Shown in pieces: positions 1-11,800 of a DNA stretch of 33,709 nucleotides. This DNA comes from Smittium mucronatum (taxonomy: Eukaryota > Kickxellomycota > Harpellomycetes > Harpellales > Legeriomycetaceae), in NCBI GenBank assembly GCA_001953115.1, contig LSSL01007448.1, positions 1-33,709 on the forward strand. The letters run 5' to 3'. The position numbers and the translations under genes were made by a program. Position 1 is the first letter of the stretch, and every line of letters begins with the position of its first letter. The notes beneath the pieces were generated by a model. The model had not been told where the DNA came from. It searched no databases and was given only the letters and a program-made list of their open reading frames with translations.

Positions 1-182
1 GGAGGTCTTTCGGTTGGTAGATTGAACCCTTTTCCCGTAGGTACGCAGCCGGTAGTCCGGCAGAGGAGCTTATTGTAGTTAGGATAATAGTCTTTTCTAT
101 ACAACTTTTTCTTTTAATCATATTTTTTAGTATAGTTTTTAATGAAGTTATCTTACGATAAAATTCCGTGATACAAAAAAAA
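1..182 (+). mobile_element. SINE-like retroelement, family A, copy 1 (cut by window edge)
   Basis: This GC-richer segment is closely related to 24692-24870. The two share a head with ctttcgg(t/c)tggta, the block cccgtaggta(c/t)gcagccgg, the block gaggagcttatt, an AT-rich body and the tail aaaattccg(t/c)gata followed by an A-rich run. The head resembles a tRNA D-arm (cggttggtaga). About 22 bases later the 11-mer ggtacgcagcc matches 9 of 11 positions of the Pol III B-box consensus GGTTCRANNCC. I infer a tRNA-derived SINE with a degraded internal promoter, oriented + and ending in the A run near 182. The 5' end lies at or beyond the window edge, so no target duplication can be tested. The related family B shares the central block. 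Confidence 0.6.
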
Positions 183-504
183 TAATTCAATAATGTTATT
201 ATATTAATACCCTATGATACAAAATCCTTAATAAATAACTTAATTTTCATTTATATTACTAAAAAATAATTTAATATTACTTCCAAAAAAAGAATTTTTT
301 ATTGGTAAATAAAAGATGGCCAAAATTACTAGATCAAAAGATTTATAGGCTTAATCAAATTTGCTAAACCCCGAATGATGTAGACTGCTAATTGGGTAGA
401 CAAAAATGTAGCATTGCTGAAGTCATAAAATTTGCTTGAACAGTTATTTCGATCTACTTTACCATCCCTTAAAAATAAAATATTAGTTCATTGATTCTAT
501 CGGA
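183..504. other. Intergenic region upstream of the zinc-finger gene
   Basis: This is 322 bp of AT-rich sequence between the family A SINE tail and the first ATG of the zf-C3H1 gene. It must hold that gene's promoter and 5' leader. I see no TATA box or operator that I can defend and no second open frame. A somewhat GC-richer patch at about 310-450 is the likeliest promoter or leader segment. Confidence 0.4.
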
Positions 505-3500
505 ATGGATAATGATAATCAGTCACAACCGTATCCCAAACTGGCCAGTTCTGCTATAGACCAGCTAAGAGCGGCTGCATTAGCCTCCATGAAATCCGAT
601 ACCAGACTTAATCACAACATATCTAACGATGAACCTACCGAAAATTCTAGAACCCCAACTGGAAATGAGTCTCCTAAAAGCCCCTTAAATGATTTCTATG
701 TTAATGAGATTCCTAATAATATCCAAAATGATTCTATATATCCTTTTAATTCAGGTAAAATATTTCAAATATATTTCCTCTTTGAATAATAAAAAATCTA
801 AAATTTTTAGACCGAGAAGAAGGCGAGGTTTCAGATGATGATGATGATGATTATTCAAATCATCTTCCTAAAATTGCCCAATACAAAAAAGCTAAATCTC
901 ATTTCAGACGGATTTTTAATGAAAAAAAGCGAAAAGCCTCAAACGATTCCTATTTCAAAAAAAAATTTAAAAAGGTTTTTGTTGATGAGATACCTTCACT
1001 TTCTCAGCAATCTGAACCAAGCAAAATTACGCAAAAACTACTTGGAAACGCTTTGGAAATTAAAAGCGAGATTTGTTCCGGGGAATCAATAGAAAATTCT
1101 TACGATTCTGGTGAAATTTGGGAAAACAGTTCTTCTTCTAATAATTCAATTTCCCCCCATGCAACCGATTTATCTAATTCACTCGCAGCTCGTGATTTCG
1201 ATTCAGTATTGCTGGCCATTGGTGATCCATATTTCCAATTTAAATATCCTCACATTCCCTTGATTTTTTATTGTATTTTTATTTTATTTAAATTCTTTAC
1301 TTTTTTATAGAAAAAAATGAGCCTGATTTCAATGAAATCGGTTCGTATGACGCTGATTCTCTATACAAAGATTTTCTTCATTCTGACTTAGAAGATCAAA
1401 ATTCAGAGTTTAATACTATTAAAACTGATTCCACTATTTCTGTTATATCAGTCTCCGATCATAGTTCTTCTATCTCCAACCTTACCCCTTGTATTCCTAC
1501 GGAAAATGGAGTAGTCAAGGCGGAAACAACTTTTGATAACCAATTACTCGGTGTTAATCTAACTATGAATAACATAAATCATATTATTCAAGAATACTCT
1601 AATGATCAGATCGAAACAATTAAACCCACTAAATTTGCTAACTCAAATTCACAGATTGATAAAGATTATTATCCCAATAAATCTTCTAATCATCAAATAT
1701 ATATGCCCTCTTCTCCTAACTCCCAGAGCGAAATCGACATGGACCTTGGAAGTGATTCTGATTCCAGTTTACACTATCAAAATAGCAATCAAAAGGATCT
1801 CGGTGTTTCCCAAAAAAATATTCTTTCTAATTCCAAGGTATCCCCCTTTAAAAAATCTAAGGCTTTAAATGAATCTATTTCTTTTAGAGCTACTCAAAAC
1901 CTGCCCCCAAGCCAAACTCAATTTGGCTCAGTAAATCCGGATCAATCATTCTCTCTTCTACTTGAAATATCTGATACCGGAGATTCCTGTTCAGATCAGG
2001 AATTATATCCAAGTCAATCCTCTAGAAATATAGACTCATTTCCAGTAAAAAGGTCTGGATTAAATGAAAACAAAAACATACTTGAAGAATTTCGCAACTT
2101 ATCTAATAGTAATATTTCTAAAATGTCTAAAAACTTTAATTCGCAGCCTATAAAAGCGTCAAAAATAGTTTCACCCAGTCCTTATATTGATCCTGATTCT
2201 CTTATAATGAAGCCAAATAATCTCACTCCTTTATCTTTAGACGATTCTATTTTTAATCAAAATCACGGATATCAAATCCTTTCTCGAGAGAAGAAACTCG
2301 CTGAACTAAAAATGGAATATCAACGTCGTTTAAAGTTGATAGAAAACAAAAAATCTAACCCCGAACCCAAAAATGTAATTACTCACACGGAGTCTTCTAA
2401 TCCCGCTGCATTAAAAGATATCAAAATTGAAACCTCATCAGATCTTAATCACAATTATTTTAATGAAAAATTATTTAACTCTTCATTTCCCAGTTCCAAA
2501 ACAAATAATTCAAATCCAAAAAATCCAACAGATTCTATTTTAAATGAACCAAAGGTGACTAAATCTGAATCTGTTAATTTAAAGATTAGACATCCACTAT
2601 CTGAAAAGCTAGAACTTCCACCTAATCTAAAGGATTTAAAAGCTAAGTTGATGGATTGCATGAAAAATCGTACCGAGCTCATGCTAAAATTATCCGAAAT
2701 TCAAGCTCAGTTAATGGATACTGATTTTGAGATAGTTGACTTACATTCAAAGATGAATAGCATTATTTTTGAGCGTTTTCATTCATCACCTATGTCAAAT
2801 AGTGATATCTTACTTGCCCCTTCTCAACCAAATTCTTTTCAACGAGAACCATCAAATATAACTACTTTCCCTTCAAAACACAATTTGCCTAAAACTGGTC
2901 TGAATACCAACGAGCCCACTTCTAATACAAAACTAAGCTTTACTACAAATAAATTGAACCTTAACCTTGATTCTTTTAAAAATTATCCCTCTAATTCCCT
3001 TCATCACCCTTCAAAACCATTGCCTACTCAGGCTATCAAATCAAAATACGATTTAAACATGCTTTACCCAAAAAAACCCCACGCTAAAAATGTTCTCTTA
3101 CCTCAAAGCGAGACTAATTTAAATAATCGGGTCAATAGTCCTGAATTTGTCAAGGATAACTTCCACACAGGAGATTCCAAAGTTAAAATTAACTTGTTAA
3201 CAGACAGTACGATTAAAAGAATCTCCACCTTCTCTCTAAAACCCAAACCAGCTTCTTTTAACCTGGATCAGGCTTTTTTAAGCATTTCTTCTATAACAGG
3301 TTTCGTTGATTTTGTTATCCATTTTTTGGAACTTAATTCTCAACCGCCTCCTAATAATAAACATAATCATATTCGCACTAAAAATTTGGTAAAAAGCAGA
3401 GGTATATATTATTCGAATCCGGAAAAATGTCTTTTGCTTACTTTTCCCTCAAAACTGCCCCTAAATAGCTCTTATTCCTTAAATAACAGTAAGCCCACAA

Positions 3501-6500
3501 TATCATCTATCATTACGAAAGATAAAAACGTTTATACCAAATACAAATCTATCGTAAGTTCCGGGCTCAAATCCATTCTCTTGGGAGATTTTACCCAAAA
3601 AAATCCTTATTCTCAACAAGTATCATTGGAAGATTCCAAGATCTGTACTTATGAATCTTCTGGAGGTTATTGTAACGATGATAATTGCAGGTCTGTACAT
3701 TTCAAAGATTTCAACACCCTCAAAATTGATGAAATAATATTTTATCTATCCCATTACCCCACTTTCTCAGAAAAATCTAAAGGATTTGAGTATTATAAAC
3801 ATTTGAAAGATTTATTTATTTCGTTATCTGATAAAATTGTCACTGAAGTTAAAGTCATTGAAATTCTTAGAAATAATTGGAAAAGTTTGGTAAATTCTCC
3901 TAACTTCATCGCTTTCAAATCCTTTGAAGCTCCCTCGAATTTTAATACAAACTCTTTAATCAATAACAAAAACAGTCCGATTTTAGATATAAAATCACAA
4001 AATAAAGACTTCTCCTTCCAAAAACTCTTAAAAAATAGATTAAAGAGATTGGAAACCACTTCGGAAATTGAAGAGTTGTTTTGGAAACAATTCCTAATTA
4101 ATCCCACTTCTTATCAGCCACAATCAGTATCGAAAGCTGTGAAAACTAATTGGGTGATCCCCATGGTTAATAAAAAGCTATTCCAGTTAGTGAAATTCCA
4201 TTTTTCAAGGGTAAAGCTTGATAAACTTAGTTCAAGTGTCAAAAAATCCAAAAATAATGCTTTTAAAAGGTACTATGAAGTTGAAACCACTACTGATCTT
4301 AATGATGGATTTAAAGTGTTAGAGGATGATATCATTGGATGTGCTTTAAATGGAATTATAGATAGAGTTCAGAAATTCGAACTTTTAGAAATCCCTGACT
4401 TCTTCAACGAAAAATTTCATTTGGATGTTGTCGATTTTTTAATGGGACTTTGCCAATCAGATAATTTCAAGTCCCCAGATTTATTAGACCTAACGCTTGA
4501 GTACATTGTTCAAACCAAATCTCTTAACTCAAAGTTCGATTCTAATATATCTCTAATAGAATCACATTATCCTAACAAATTTAAATCAGGAATTAGGAAA
4601 TTGTTTATAGTGTGCATGAAATATTTAGATTCTGAGTCCGAATTTTCAGAGAAAATTGATAAAATAAAAATTAAGAAATTGGTTTCCAACTTGAATGAGA
4701 TTTGTAAGCTCGCTTCGAAGTTGGTTTTGATTAAAGATCAGTGCGAGCTCTTCACCACATCCAGTATAGTCGTATTAGTATGGCAAATGCATTGGTCTTT
4801 TTTCAATTTTTTAATAAAGTCATATTCTATAAACACGGGTAGATCTTGTTTGGATATTAACTCCGAAGAATTTTCAGCCTCTTTAGGACTTTACTTATGG
4901 ATGAGAAGCCTTCTATCCTCAAAGTCAGATGGACATTTTTCCTCAATTCTTGGAAAATCCCCCTCATTTTTAATGCAAAAATATTTTTATGACAAAAAAT
5001 CTACCTCCACAACCAAAAACGGATTTGAAAACAGATTCGGACTCCAAGAACATAATTCGGGTGACATTTCACTAGATGAAATTATAAACATACCTGAGGC
5101 ATATTTAGAATTAAATAAACTTGAAAGTACATCTCTCAGAAAAATGGTGGTAATTTCGATTCCTCCAAAATATGTTCTGCAAAAGGAAATTACTAATTCT
5201 ATTACTATTTGTAATTTGAATGTCTCAAATTGGTTTACTTTGTGGATGATATTTTTTTGCACAGTATTCGATCCAAACTACATCGGATCAAGAGATGGTA
5301 TGGGCATGACATTAGGATCACTATGTGGTGAAACTATATGCAGTATTGAAGAGAATAAAATGAAATACATTTCTCTTAGGTCTAATGACGAAATACCAAT
5401 TAAGATTATAGCAGAATCCATTGACGTTTTGACTAGAATCGTTCATCTGAATTCTAAGAAAACTGCACTATTTCCCATTTTTTCAAGTCTAGAACAATCT
5501 ATTTACAACTTAACTTTTCCTAAAACTGGAATTTCTGAAACGATAAATTTCAATAGTGAGTCACTAGTACTACCTAAATCCACCAAGATCTTTCTTAAAA
5601 CATATCCAATATCGCCTCAAACATCATTCGAAAAGGTTATCGAAAATTTGAAGAGTGAAGATGCGCCCAAAGGACCTTTTTCCATTGATGAGTGGATCAA
5701 CAATCTTTTCAATATCTCATCATTAGTTGCTCCTGATGATTTTGGTATAGTTAATCTAATATCGAGTAGATTAAATCACAGCAATGAGTTTAGACAAATA
5801 TCATTGTCCATTTTATCTCATATTCGTATTTTTATAAAGTCTAAGAGTATTGGTTTCAAGGATGTTAGCAGTTTCAAATTACCTAGGGCTCTTGAATACC
5901 TCGGAAATTATGTAAAAATGAGAACTATAGACACTGTTCCTCAGCTATTTAGTCCAGAATCTGAATTTTTCAAACTTGACTTTCAAAAAATGAACAGCTT
6001 GGAACTGATATTACAGTGCAGGAATGCTTTATTTGAATTGCTAGGATATGGTTTTGAATTTGGACAATTGGTTGTCAAAAGAGAAGACAAGTCACACCAA
6101 CTCATTGAGAATTTGACACAGAACCCTGGTTTGTGGTTATTATCAGCATTCTTTCACTATAATTATACCGAGAAATCAGATCCAGACCACTTAATAAGTA
6201 AAATGGATGGATTCTTTTGCGAATGTTTCAACAGGTTACTGAACAGTCCAACTAAGAATGTATCTCCAGATTACAACCTTGTATTACTTTGGTCCGAGTA
6301 TGTACAAATGAATATTCAAAAGGGATTCCCCGTTAAAATATTTAATGAGATGGAGAATTTCTTTAGTGTATATTATGGAAACGTCAGGCATATGAGTGAG
6401 GTGCTATATATTGCTATAGTCAATTCAAACCTTGGGTGCAAAGAGATGTGGGATGTATCAACATCATACTTGATGTATCTTATTGATAAAGTTACGTGGG

Positions 6501-6685
6501 AATTTAAAGATTTTGAAATATTGTTGATAAAGTGGGCTGAAACTGGGATACATTATATAGCAAATAAATATAGCACTGATAGTGTAAATGGGTTCCAGAT
6601 TAGATTTGCTAAAAGGATTTTCAACAATTTGATAGTCCCAATAAACAAACAATTTTACCACAGCGAAATAATCGATCAAACGTAA
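505..6685 (+). CDS. ZFC3H1/Red1-like zf-C3H1 zinc-finger protein (nuclear exosome adaptor)
   Basis: The model is exons 505-754, 811-1221 and 1311-6685, giving about 2011 aa. Introns 755-810 and 1222-1310 are both phase 1. The diagnostic element is CTYESSGGYCNDDNCRSVHF at residues 999-1018 (bases 3644-3703), a C-x8-C-x4-C-x3-H finger nearly identical to the zf-C3H1 family consensus (ZFC3H1 in animals, Red1 in fission yeast). The N-terminus carries LRAAALASM near residue 21, and the exon 1/2 junction creates DREEGEVSD; both are typical of this family. Low-complexity Ser/Asn/Pro sequence follows. Predicted coiled coils lie near residues 545-570 (KKLAELKMEYQRRLKLI) and 660-704. The last 700 or more residues are helical and Trp/Leu-rich, as in the TPR/HAT-like C-terminus of the roughly 2000-aa animal proteins. 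Known relatives bridge the Mtr4-type helicase to the nuclear exosome (PAXT, MTREC); that role is inferred here. ATG 505 is the first in frame. The 5' site of intron 2 (gtgatc) is the least certain junction, and an alternative C-terminus is described separately. Confidence 0.85.
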
Positions 6686-6798
6686 GTTAATTTTTTTTAT
6701 CTTTGTTAATAATTTAACTATACAACCAAATAATTTGAATATGGTACTATTTTTCGCAATTATCTTGTAGATTTAATCTTATTGGTAAACAAACATAG
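6682..6798 (+). other. Possible fourth exon: intron 6682-6770, exon 6771-6798
   Basis: The apparent stop of the zinc-finger gene (TAA 6683-6685) lies inside gtaagt, the best 5' splice site in the window. A matching acceptor (tatcttgtag) ends at 6770. Splicing would replace the terminal Thr-stop with a nine-residue tail, TFNLIGKQT, and a stop at 6796-6798, for about 2019 aa. The intron would be 89 bp, the same size as intron 2. Both readings give an intact protein, so the sequence alone cannot decide. Unlike the other introns this one would be phase 2. Confidence 0.45.
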
Positions 6799-7404
6799 AG
6801 AGAGGTAAATTGTATGTTCTCTGGAGGATATTTATTAGATATATTTAGTATTGTTTTTTGCATGTAACGCCATTTTGCTATATACTTTGGAGAGATCTTT
6901 TGTTTTTCATTTATGCACCCGATATTTTAGGGAGCTTTATAAACTAGGAACGCAGTTAATTATGAATTTTAAAACTTATTTTTTGATGATAGGGGAAGAC
7001 TGGTTAATTATCAACTAAAGGTAAACTAAAAAATCATGAAATTTATAATTATTTTGTTTGAATAGTTGGTTAGGACTTAGTGATGTATTTTTTAGCCCTT
7101 ATTTATTATTAAAAGTTTATTACTAATTTAACAGAAATAATTCATTTTTAAAATTCAGAATTTAGAGCCATAAAAATAATGAAGAGATAACACCTTAAAA
7201 TTCTAATTGTGGGTTAAGTGTTTTCATTTATGGGTAGAAAACTTTTAATTTTTTTATTTATAAAACAGTTTATTAGATATTGTTTCAATATTCAACTTTA
7301 TTTATTACTTAATTTTCATACTAGCACACGAAAATAAAATAAAATGATATGATAAATCAGTTAAATGATCCATGATATTAAATTGTATTTAAAGATATAT
7401 GTTT
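6799..7404. other. Convergent 3' intergenic region
   Basis: About 600 bp lie between the ends of two convergent genes. The stretch is AT-rich, with several aataaa-like strings usable as polyadenylation signals by either transcript. I see no coding potential, repeat or RNA gene in it. Confidence 0.5.
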
Positions 7405-8399
7405 TTAATTGAGAGGGAGAATTACGTTGTCGGGAATATTTTGCTGGTAAGATTGTTGGTTAGCAGGTATATATGAATCGGAATCAAGTTCTGCCAAATC
7501 TTTAAACAAGAATTTGTAGGAAAAAAATGAGCAGAAGGAACCGATGATTATTCCAGCAAGAATATCGTCCCAATGGTGCCAATAGTCAATGTATCTGGAA
7601 ACACTGACGTACAAAGAAGTTAAGACGGGCAATACGATAAGAGAGTACTTGAACAATGCAGCATTTGGAGTAGAAGCTGGGATTTTGTGGTATAGATAGT
7701 AAGATGTGAAAACACCTCCAGCAAATATAACTGAAAAAATTTAAAAAAAAATTAATATCAAGAGAAACTCCCAATCTGTAAAAAAAAAAGAGAACGAACC
7801 TGATGAGTGACCTGAAGGAAAGCTTTTAAACCCTTCAGATATAATAGAAAGGTTCTTTTGGGAGCAAATAGTACGATCAAAGTAGGTTGAGTTGGTAAAA
7901 GAGACTTCGGTTTTTGGAATGCAACGAGATATAAAATCAGGACGAGGTCGTCCCGCAATTTTTTTAATGAAAGAAGTAATAACAAGATTGTACAAGTGAG
8001 CTGATATGAAAGCTAAAAGCAAAAAATAAAGAGGAATTACAAAAGAAAAAAAATGTAAAATAGTATATCAGTCAAAGAATCAGCTCATTAAATATTAATG
8101 AATAGAATACCTATAATACAATTAAAGAAGTCGGAGAAATCGTGGAACTTGAAAGAGGTAAAAAGAAATATGCATATGGGGGGTATGAAGGCCAAAAAGA
8201 ATAGATACAGCGAAGAAACTCTCTGAGAATTATTTGGGGTGTGTGGATACATGATGGTGGGATCATTTAAGCGAAACAAGCGTTCATTGGAAGGTAGCAA
8301 AATTTGAATGAAAATAAAGATGGATAGGGGCAAAAGGATTGAAATTGAGCTCATGAGAACCCTCCTTAAGGATCTTGAGTCGAAATCTATAAGGTGCAT
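7405..8399 (-). CDS. PAP2-superfamily lipid phosphate phosphatase (Dpp1/LPP type)
   Basis: The three exons on the minus strand are 8399-8111, 8012-7800 and 7730-7405 (828 nt, 275 aa), separated by 98-bp and 69-bp introns. Both introns are phase 1 with G|GT donors. All three PAP2 signatures assemble only after splicing: K113-x6-R120-P121 (KKIAGRPRP), P162-S-G-H165 (SFPSGHSS) and S212-R-x5-H219-x3-D223 (SRYIDYWHHWDD). Intron 2 falls directly after PSGHSS and joins it to VIFAGG, restoring the normal family spacing. Six hydrophobic segments fit the six-TM topology: near residues 15-35, 65-85, 92-112, 168-182, 193-212 and 223-243. Length matches yeast Dpp1 (289 aa). The family dephosphorylates diacylglycerol pyrophosphate, phosphatidate and lysophosphatidate at endomembranes; exact substrate preference is not readable here. 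ATG 8399 follows an in-frame stop directly upstream, so the start is secure unless Met16 is used. Confidence 0.9.
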
Positions 8400-8580
8400 A
8401 GTCTAAAGTAGAAAAAACCCCACGCTCCCCTGTATTGCGGATGTAGCCTTATTTTTTATTACTTCCACGATTCAACATAAAGACAATTCACTATAAATGA
8501 GAAACTAAGTCATTTTATTATTTTGTTCAACACAATCTCTAATCTCTCTTCTAGCCTATCATAGTTGTATATTTTTTTAC

Positions 8581-8805
8581 ATGAATTCCTTTGACCAAAA
8601 TTGTCCCAAATACCAATTATTGATAAGTATCTACCAATCACCTGGCTATATAGATACATTTATTAATCCAATAAAAATACATGATCAATACCAACAATGC
8701 GTCCAAATATTTTACTTATTTGATACGCTGAAAATTTTACATAATCACAATATTTTTTTGCTTCACTTGACTCTTTTTTCCAATAATAAAAGAAAAAGCA
8801 GCTAA
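8581..8805 (+). CDS. Possible small hypothetical protein (74 aa)
   Basis: A 74-codon frame begins at ATG 8581, upstream of and divergent from the lipid phosphatase. Its residue mix, with Gln, His, Tyr, Cys and Pro, is more balanced than the Lys/Phe/Ile strings found by chance elsewhere in this region, and it ends in a basic NNKRKSS tail. I recognise no family, signal peptide or clear membrane segment. It may equally be chance or a 5' exon of something undetected. Confidence is low. Confidence 0.2.
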   Translation: MNSFDQNCPKYQLLISIYQSPGYIDTFINPIKIHDQYQQCVQIFYLFDTLKILHNHNIFLLHLTLFSNNKRKSS

Positions 8806-11800
8806 AAACCACAAATCATTATTTTTTTTAGTCTATGCCATTATTATATAATGTTTTCTCGATTTTAATTTATTCTAATTAGAAAATTTGGATTTGTAAA
8901 ATCATATTGCAAAACTTGGGAACTTCGTGGAATGTAAGTGGGTATTTGGAATTGAAATACCTGAATAAGCATACTGTTAATCAATAACATGAGTCACCTG
9001 CTTTCATATAATATAAAGCACACATCATGTTGATCGGCTTTAAGCCATTTAAACATCCTGATCAAAATTCATGTAAATAACTTTATGAAATTTGTACGTT
9101 TTTGAATGTAAAAGAGTTTTAATCCGCCTCGATGGTAAGCTTTTTTAAAGCTGGGTATTAAATAAAAAAGCATGAAATTCTTCAATATGGGTTCCTTGCT
9201 AAAGTTATCAACAATTTTGATTAAATCAAGATCCAAAATTTTCAAAAACTTACATTAATTCCAAATACTCTGAGTTTGAAGCTATTTAAGTTTTATAAAA
9301 AACTTGATAAAAAGATTGAAAATTGACTAATTAGTGCGCCCTTTCAAAAATAAATATAGAATAACCCTTTAAAAGCGGACAACTAGCACTTGATGTATCA
9401 AGAAAAAAATAACCGCCTACTCATTGTCCACACTTATCCAAAATTAAAAGAAAAATAACAAATATCAGAGCAGTTAACTTCCAACCTTACAACTCTGCAA
9501 AATATGAGCTTCTAATCTTTTATTTTTTACGTCAAATTCGAATATTTTACCAGCTTGGGATCTATAGGAAGTTGAATTTGCGATTAGAGCTTTTTACTCA
9601 AAAAAATCCGCAAAACGTCTAATAAATGATATAAAATTTAACAAATAAAATCGAATCAAATTCCATCGAAAGAAAAAGAATATAGTAAATTTCAACCAGA
9701 TTGCATTTTTAAACCCCAATAAATAATTTAAGTGTCGAATTAAATTTAAAAAATCAATTTAGGTGCATACTGAGTAAGTTTTAATGAAATAAATTCAAAA
9801 AAATTATCAAAAAATTTCGATTTTACATCGAATAATAATAATATTAGTTAATTTATTTTTTTTAAAGATTTTTTTTTCATTTCTCAGGTAAGGTTATATC
9901 ACAAGGATTGTGTTAATTTCGATCCTCATAAGACAGATAGACTTCATTGAAACCTTTCTGGATTTTTTGAATTTATTAAAAGATATGGGCATTAAAGGTT
10001 ATTTGACATCATCTTATACATTAATTGCTTGTCAAAATTCTTTTATCTTTAAGTTATTTTAGTTTTTATTTCAAAAAAATGCATAAATAAATTTATTGTA
10101 TCTATCTTCATATAGTTAAAGATTCAATCTTTAGGACTGGAACTAACAAATTTCATAAATTTAAATTGAAAATACATTTTGGTCATTTTTTCTAGCACGA
10201 TAAAACTTTTTTTAAACTTAACTTGATTTAAAATTTATCAATGTGCACATTAGTTGATTTTTTTCAATCAATTTGAAAAGTAAAACGTTTTTTGATTTTT
10301 AAATACAATATTTAATTCTAATTTTTTAGAATTGATTAAAATATGTAAAAAAAATACATTTATTTTAAAATTTAAAATTTTTTATATATTAGATTTCTCA
10401 TATGAATGAGTACTAACAGTGTTGACATGGACCTTTTAATAATAACATTAAGTTTTTCACAATAATCTTGAAAAAATAAAATTACGTTGTGAATAGATAA
10501 AAATAATGGTAAAAAGATAAGATTTTTTCTTTAATCAACGCGCATAAAAAATAAATGATTTCTCAAAATACCCTGCGTTTCAAATGGCGTTTTTTTATAA
10601 TTAAAACTCTTTTTCTTCAAAATAAGCGTACTATTATTACGAATATATAACTGTTCCGATAAATAGAATAAATGAAATTTTAGTCAAAAATTAAATGGTA
10701 CATTCATTTTTTTTATTTTTATTGTCAATAATGAGTGTATAGGCCAACTAATTAACTCAATCTATAAGTTAAAAGTAAGAATATATCGAATTTAATATAT
10801 AATAAATATATCTATATAGCCAAAAAAGAATTTCCAGTCTGTAAAATTATTCAAAAATTGTTTCGGACTTCATTGTAATCATTATTTTTTTTAATGGGAA
10901 TTTTATTTTAAATAATTTAATTCTGTATAAAACTAATATTGAGATCAAATAAACTAATATTTGATTAAATGGTAAATTTAGTGCCATAACCTTCTCTCTA
11001 TTCATTAAAATAATGCTATGTAGAAATACTACTTATATTTATGTTATTATTTAAAATGTAAAGAAGTTTTCATGAAAAAGTCTCGGGAACTTATTTAAAT
11101 TCATAGATTATTTTTTTAATAAATTGAATCAAAATCTGGTTTTAATTCAAATGGTAGGGATTAAGTATTAAATATTTATCATATTAAATTGTAGAAATTT
11201 AATTTAAAAACGGTTTTCAGTCTATTTAAATATGCATAAAATTATATAAAATAACTCAGAAATTTGTTATTTTACAGAGAGACCTACTTAAATTTATATA
11301 ATCATATTTGATGTATTTTTTAATAATTAAATTTAGCATTAATTGATTTAATAAAGTGTGAAAGCATATATATCCTGAAAATCTATAGTTGATTTTTTTT
11401 TTAATAGGTGGTTATGAGCCCTATAATTTTGACTTTGATTTTGATTTTTTGAATCTGTCTTTTAAAAAAAAATCGGTCCTCTTCCTGACCGCTTTTAAAA
11501 AAATAGCTAAAATGAAAAAATTACTTTTTTTATTACGGATTAAAAAAATTCTGGAAAGAGAAATAGACATGAAAATATCTATATATCTCACTTTTTTATA
11601 AATAAATTTATAGTTATCTAAAAAAAACTTTTCGGTCAGCAAAAATATTTAAAATAATATTTATTAATTGAATTAGTTATTAGATGCAAATCATGAGGAA
11701 CTAAAAACACTTCTGAAATATTATAGATTGAAACCCACTCATTATTTTTCGTCTTTTTCAAAAAAATTTCTCTTATAGCTTTGAAATTACATTCAATTTC

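Noticed and set aside
1..50. A functional tRNA gene in the tRNA-like head
   Set aside because: A-box matches are poor, A-to-B spacing is short, no cloverleaf or acceptor stem could be drawn, and the segment is repeated with an A tail.
835..1092. 85-codon plus-strand frame starting with five Met
   Set aside because: It is an out-of-frame reading of the Asp-rich exon 2 of the zinc-finger gene; the spliced frame joins exons 1 and 3 correctly.
2455..2682. Minus-strand frames inside the zinc-finger gene (also 3793-4107, 4987-5262 and 6464-6679)
   Set aside because: They are antisense shadows of the long exon 3, with no recognisable family.
11389..11642. Overlapping frames of 70 and 73 codons on opposite strands
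   Set aside because: Low-complexity Lys/Phe/Ile/Ser strings in AT-rich DNA, mutually antisense, with no domain.
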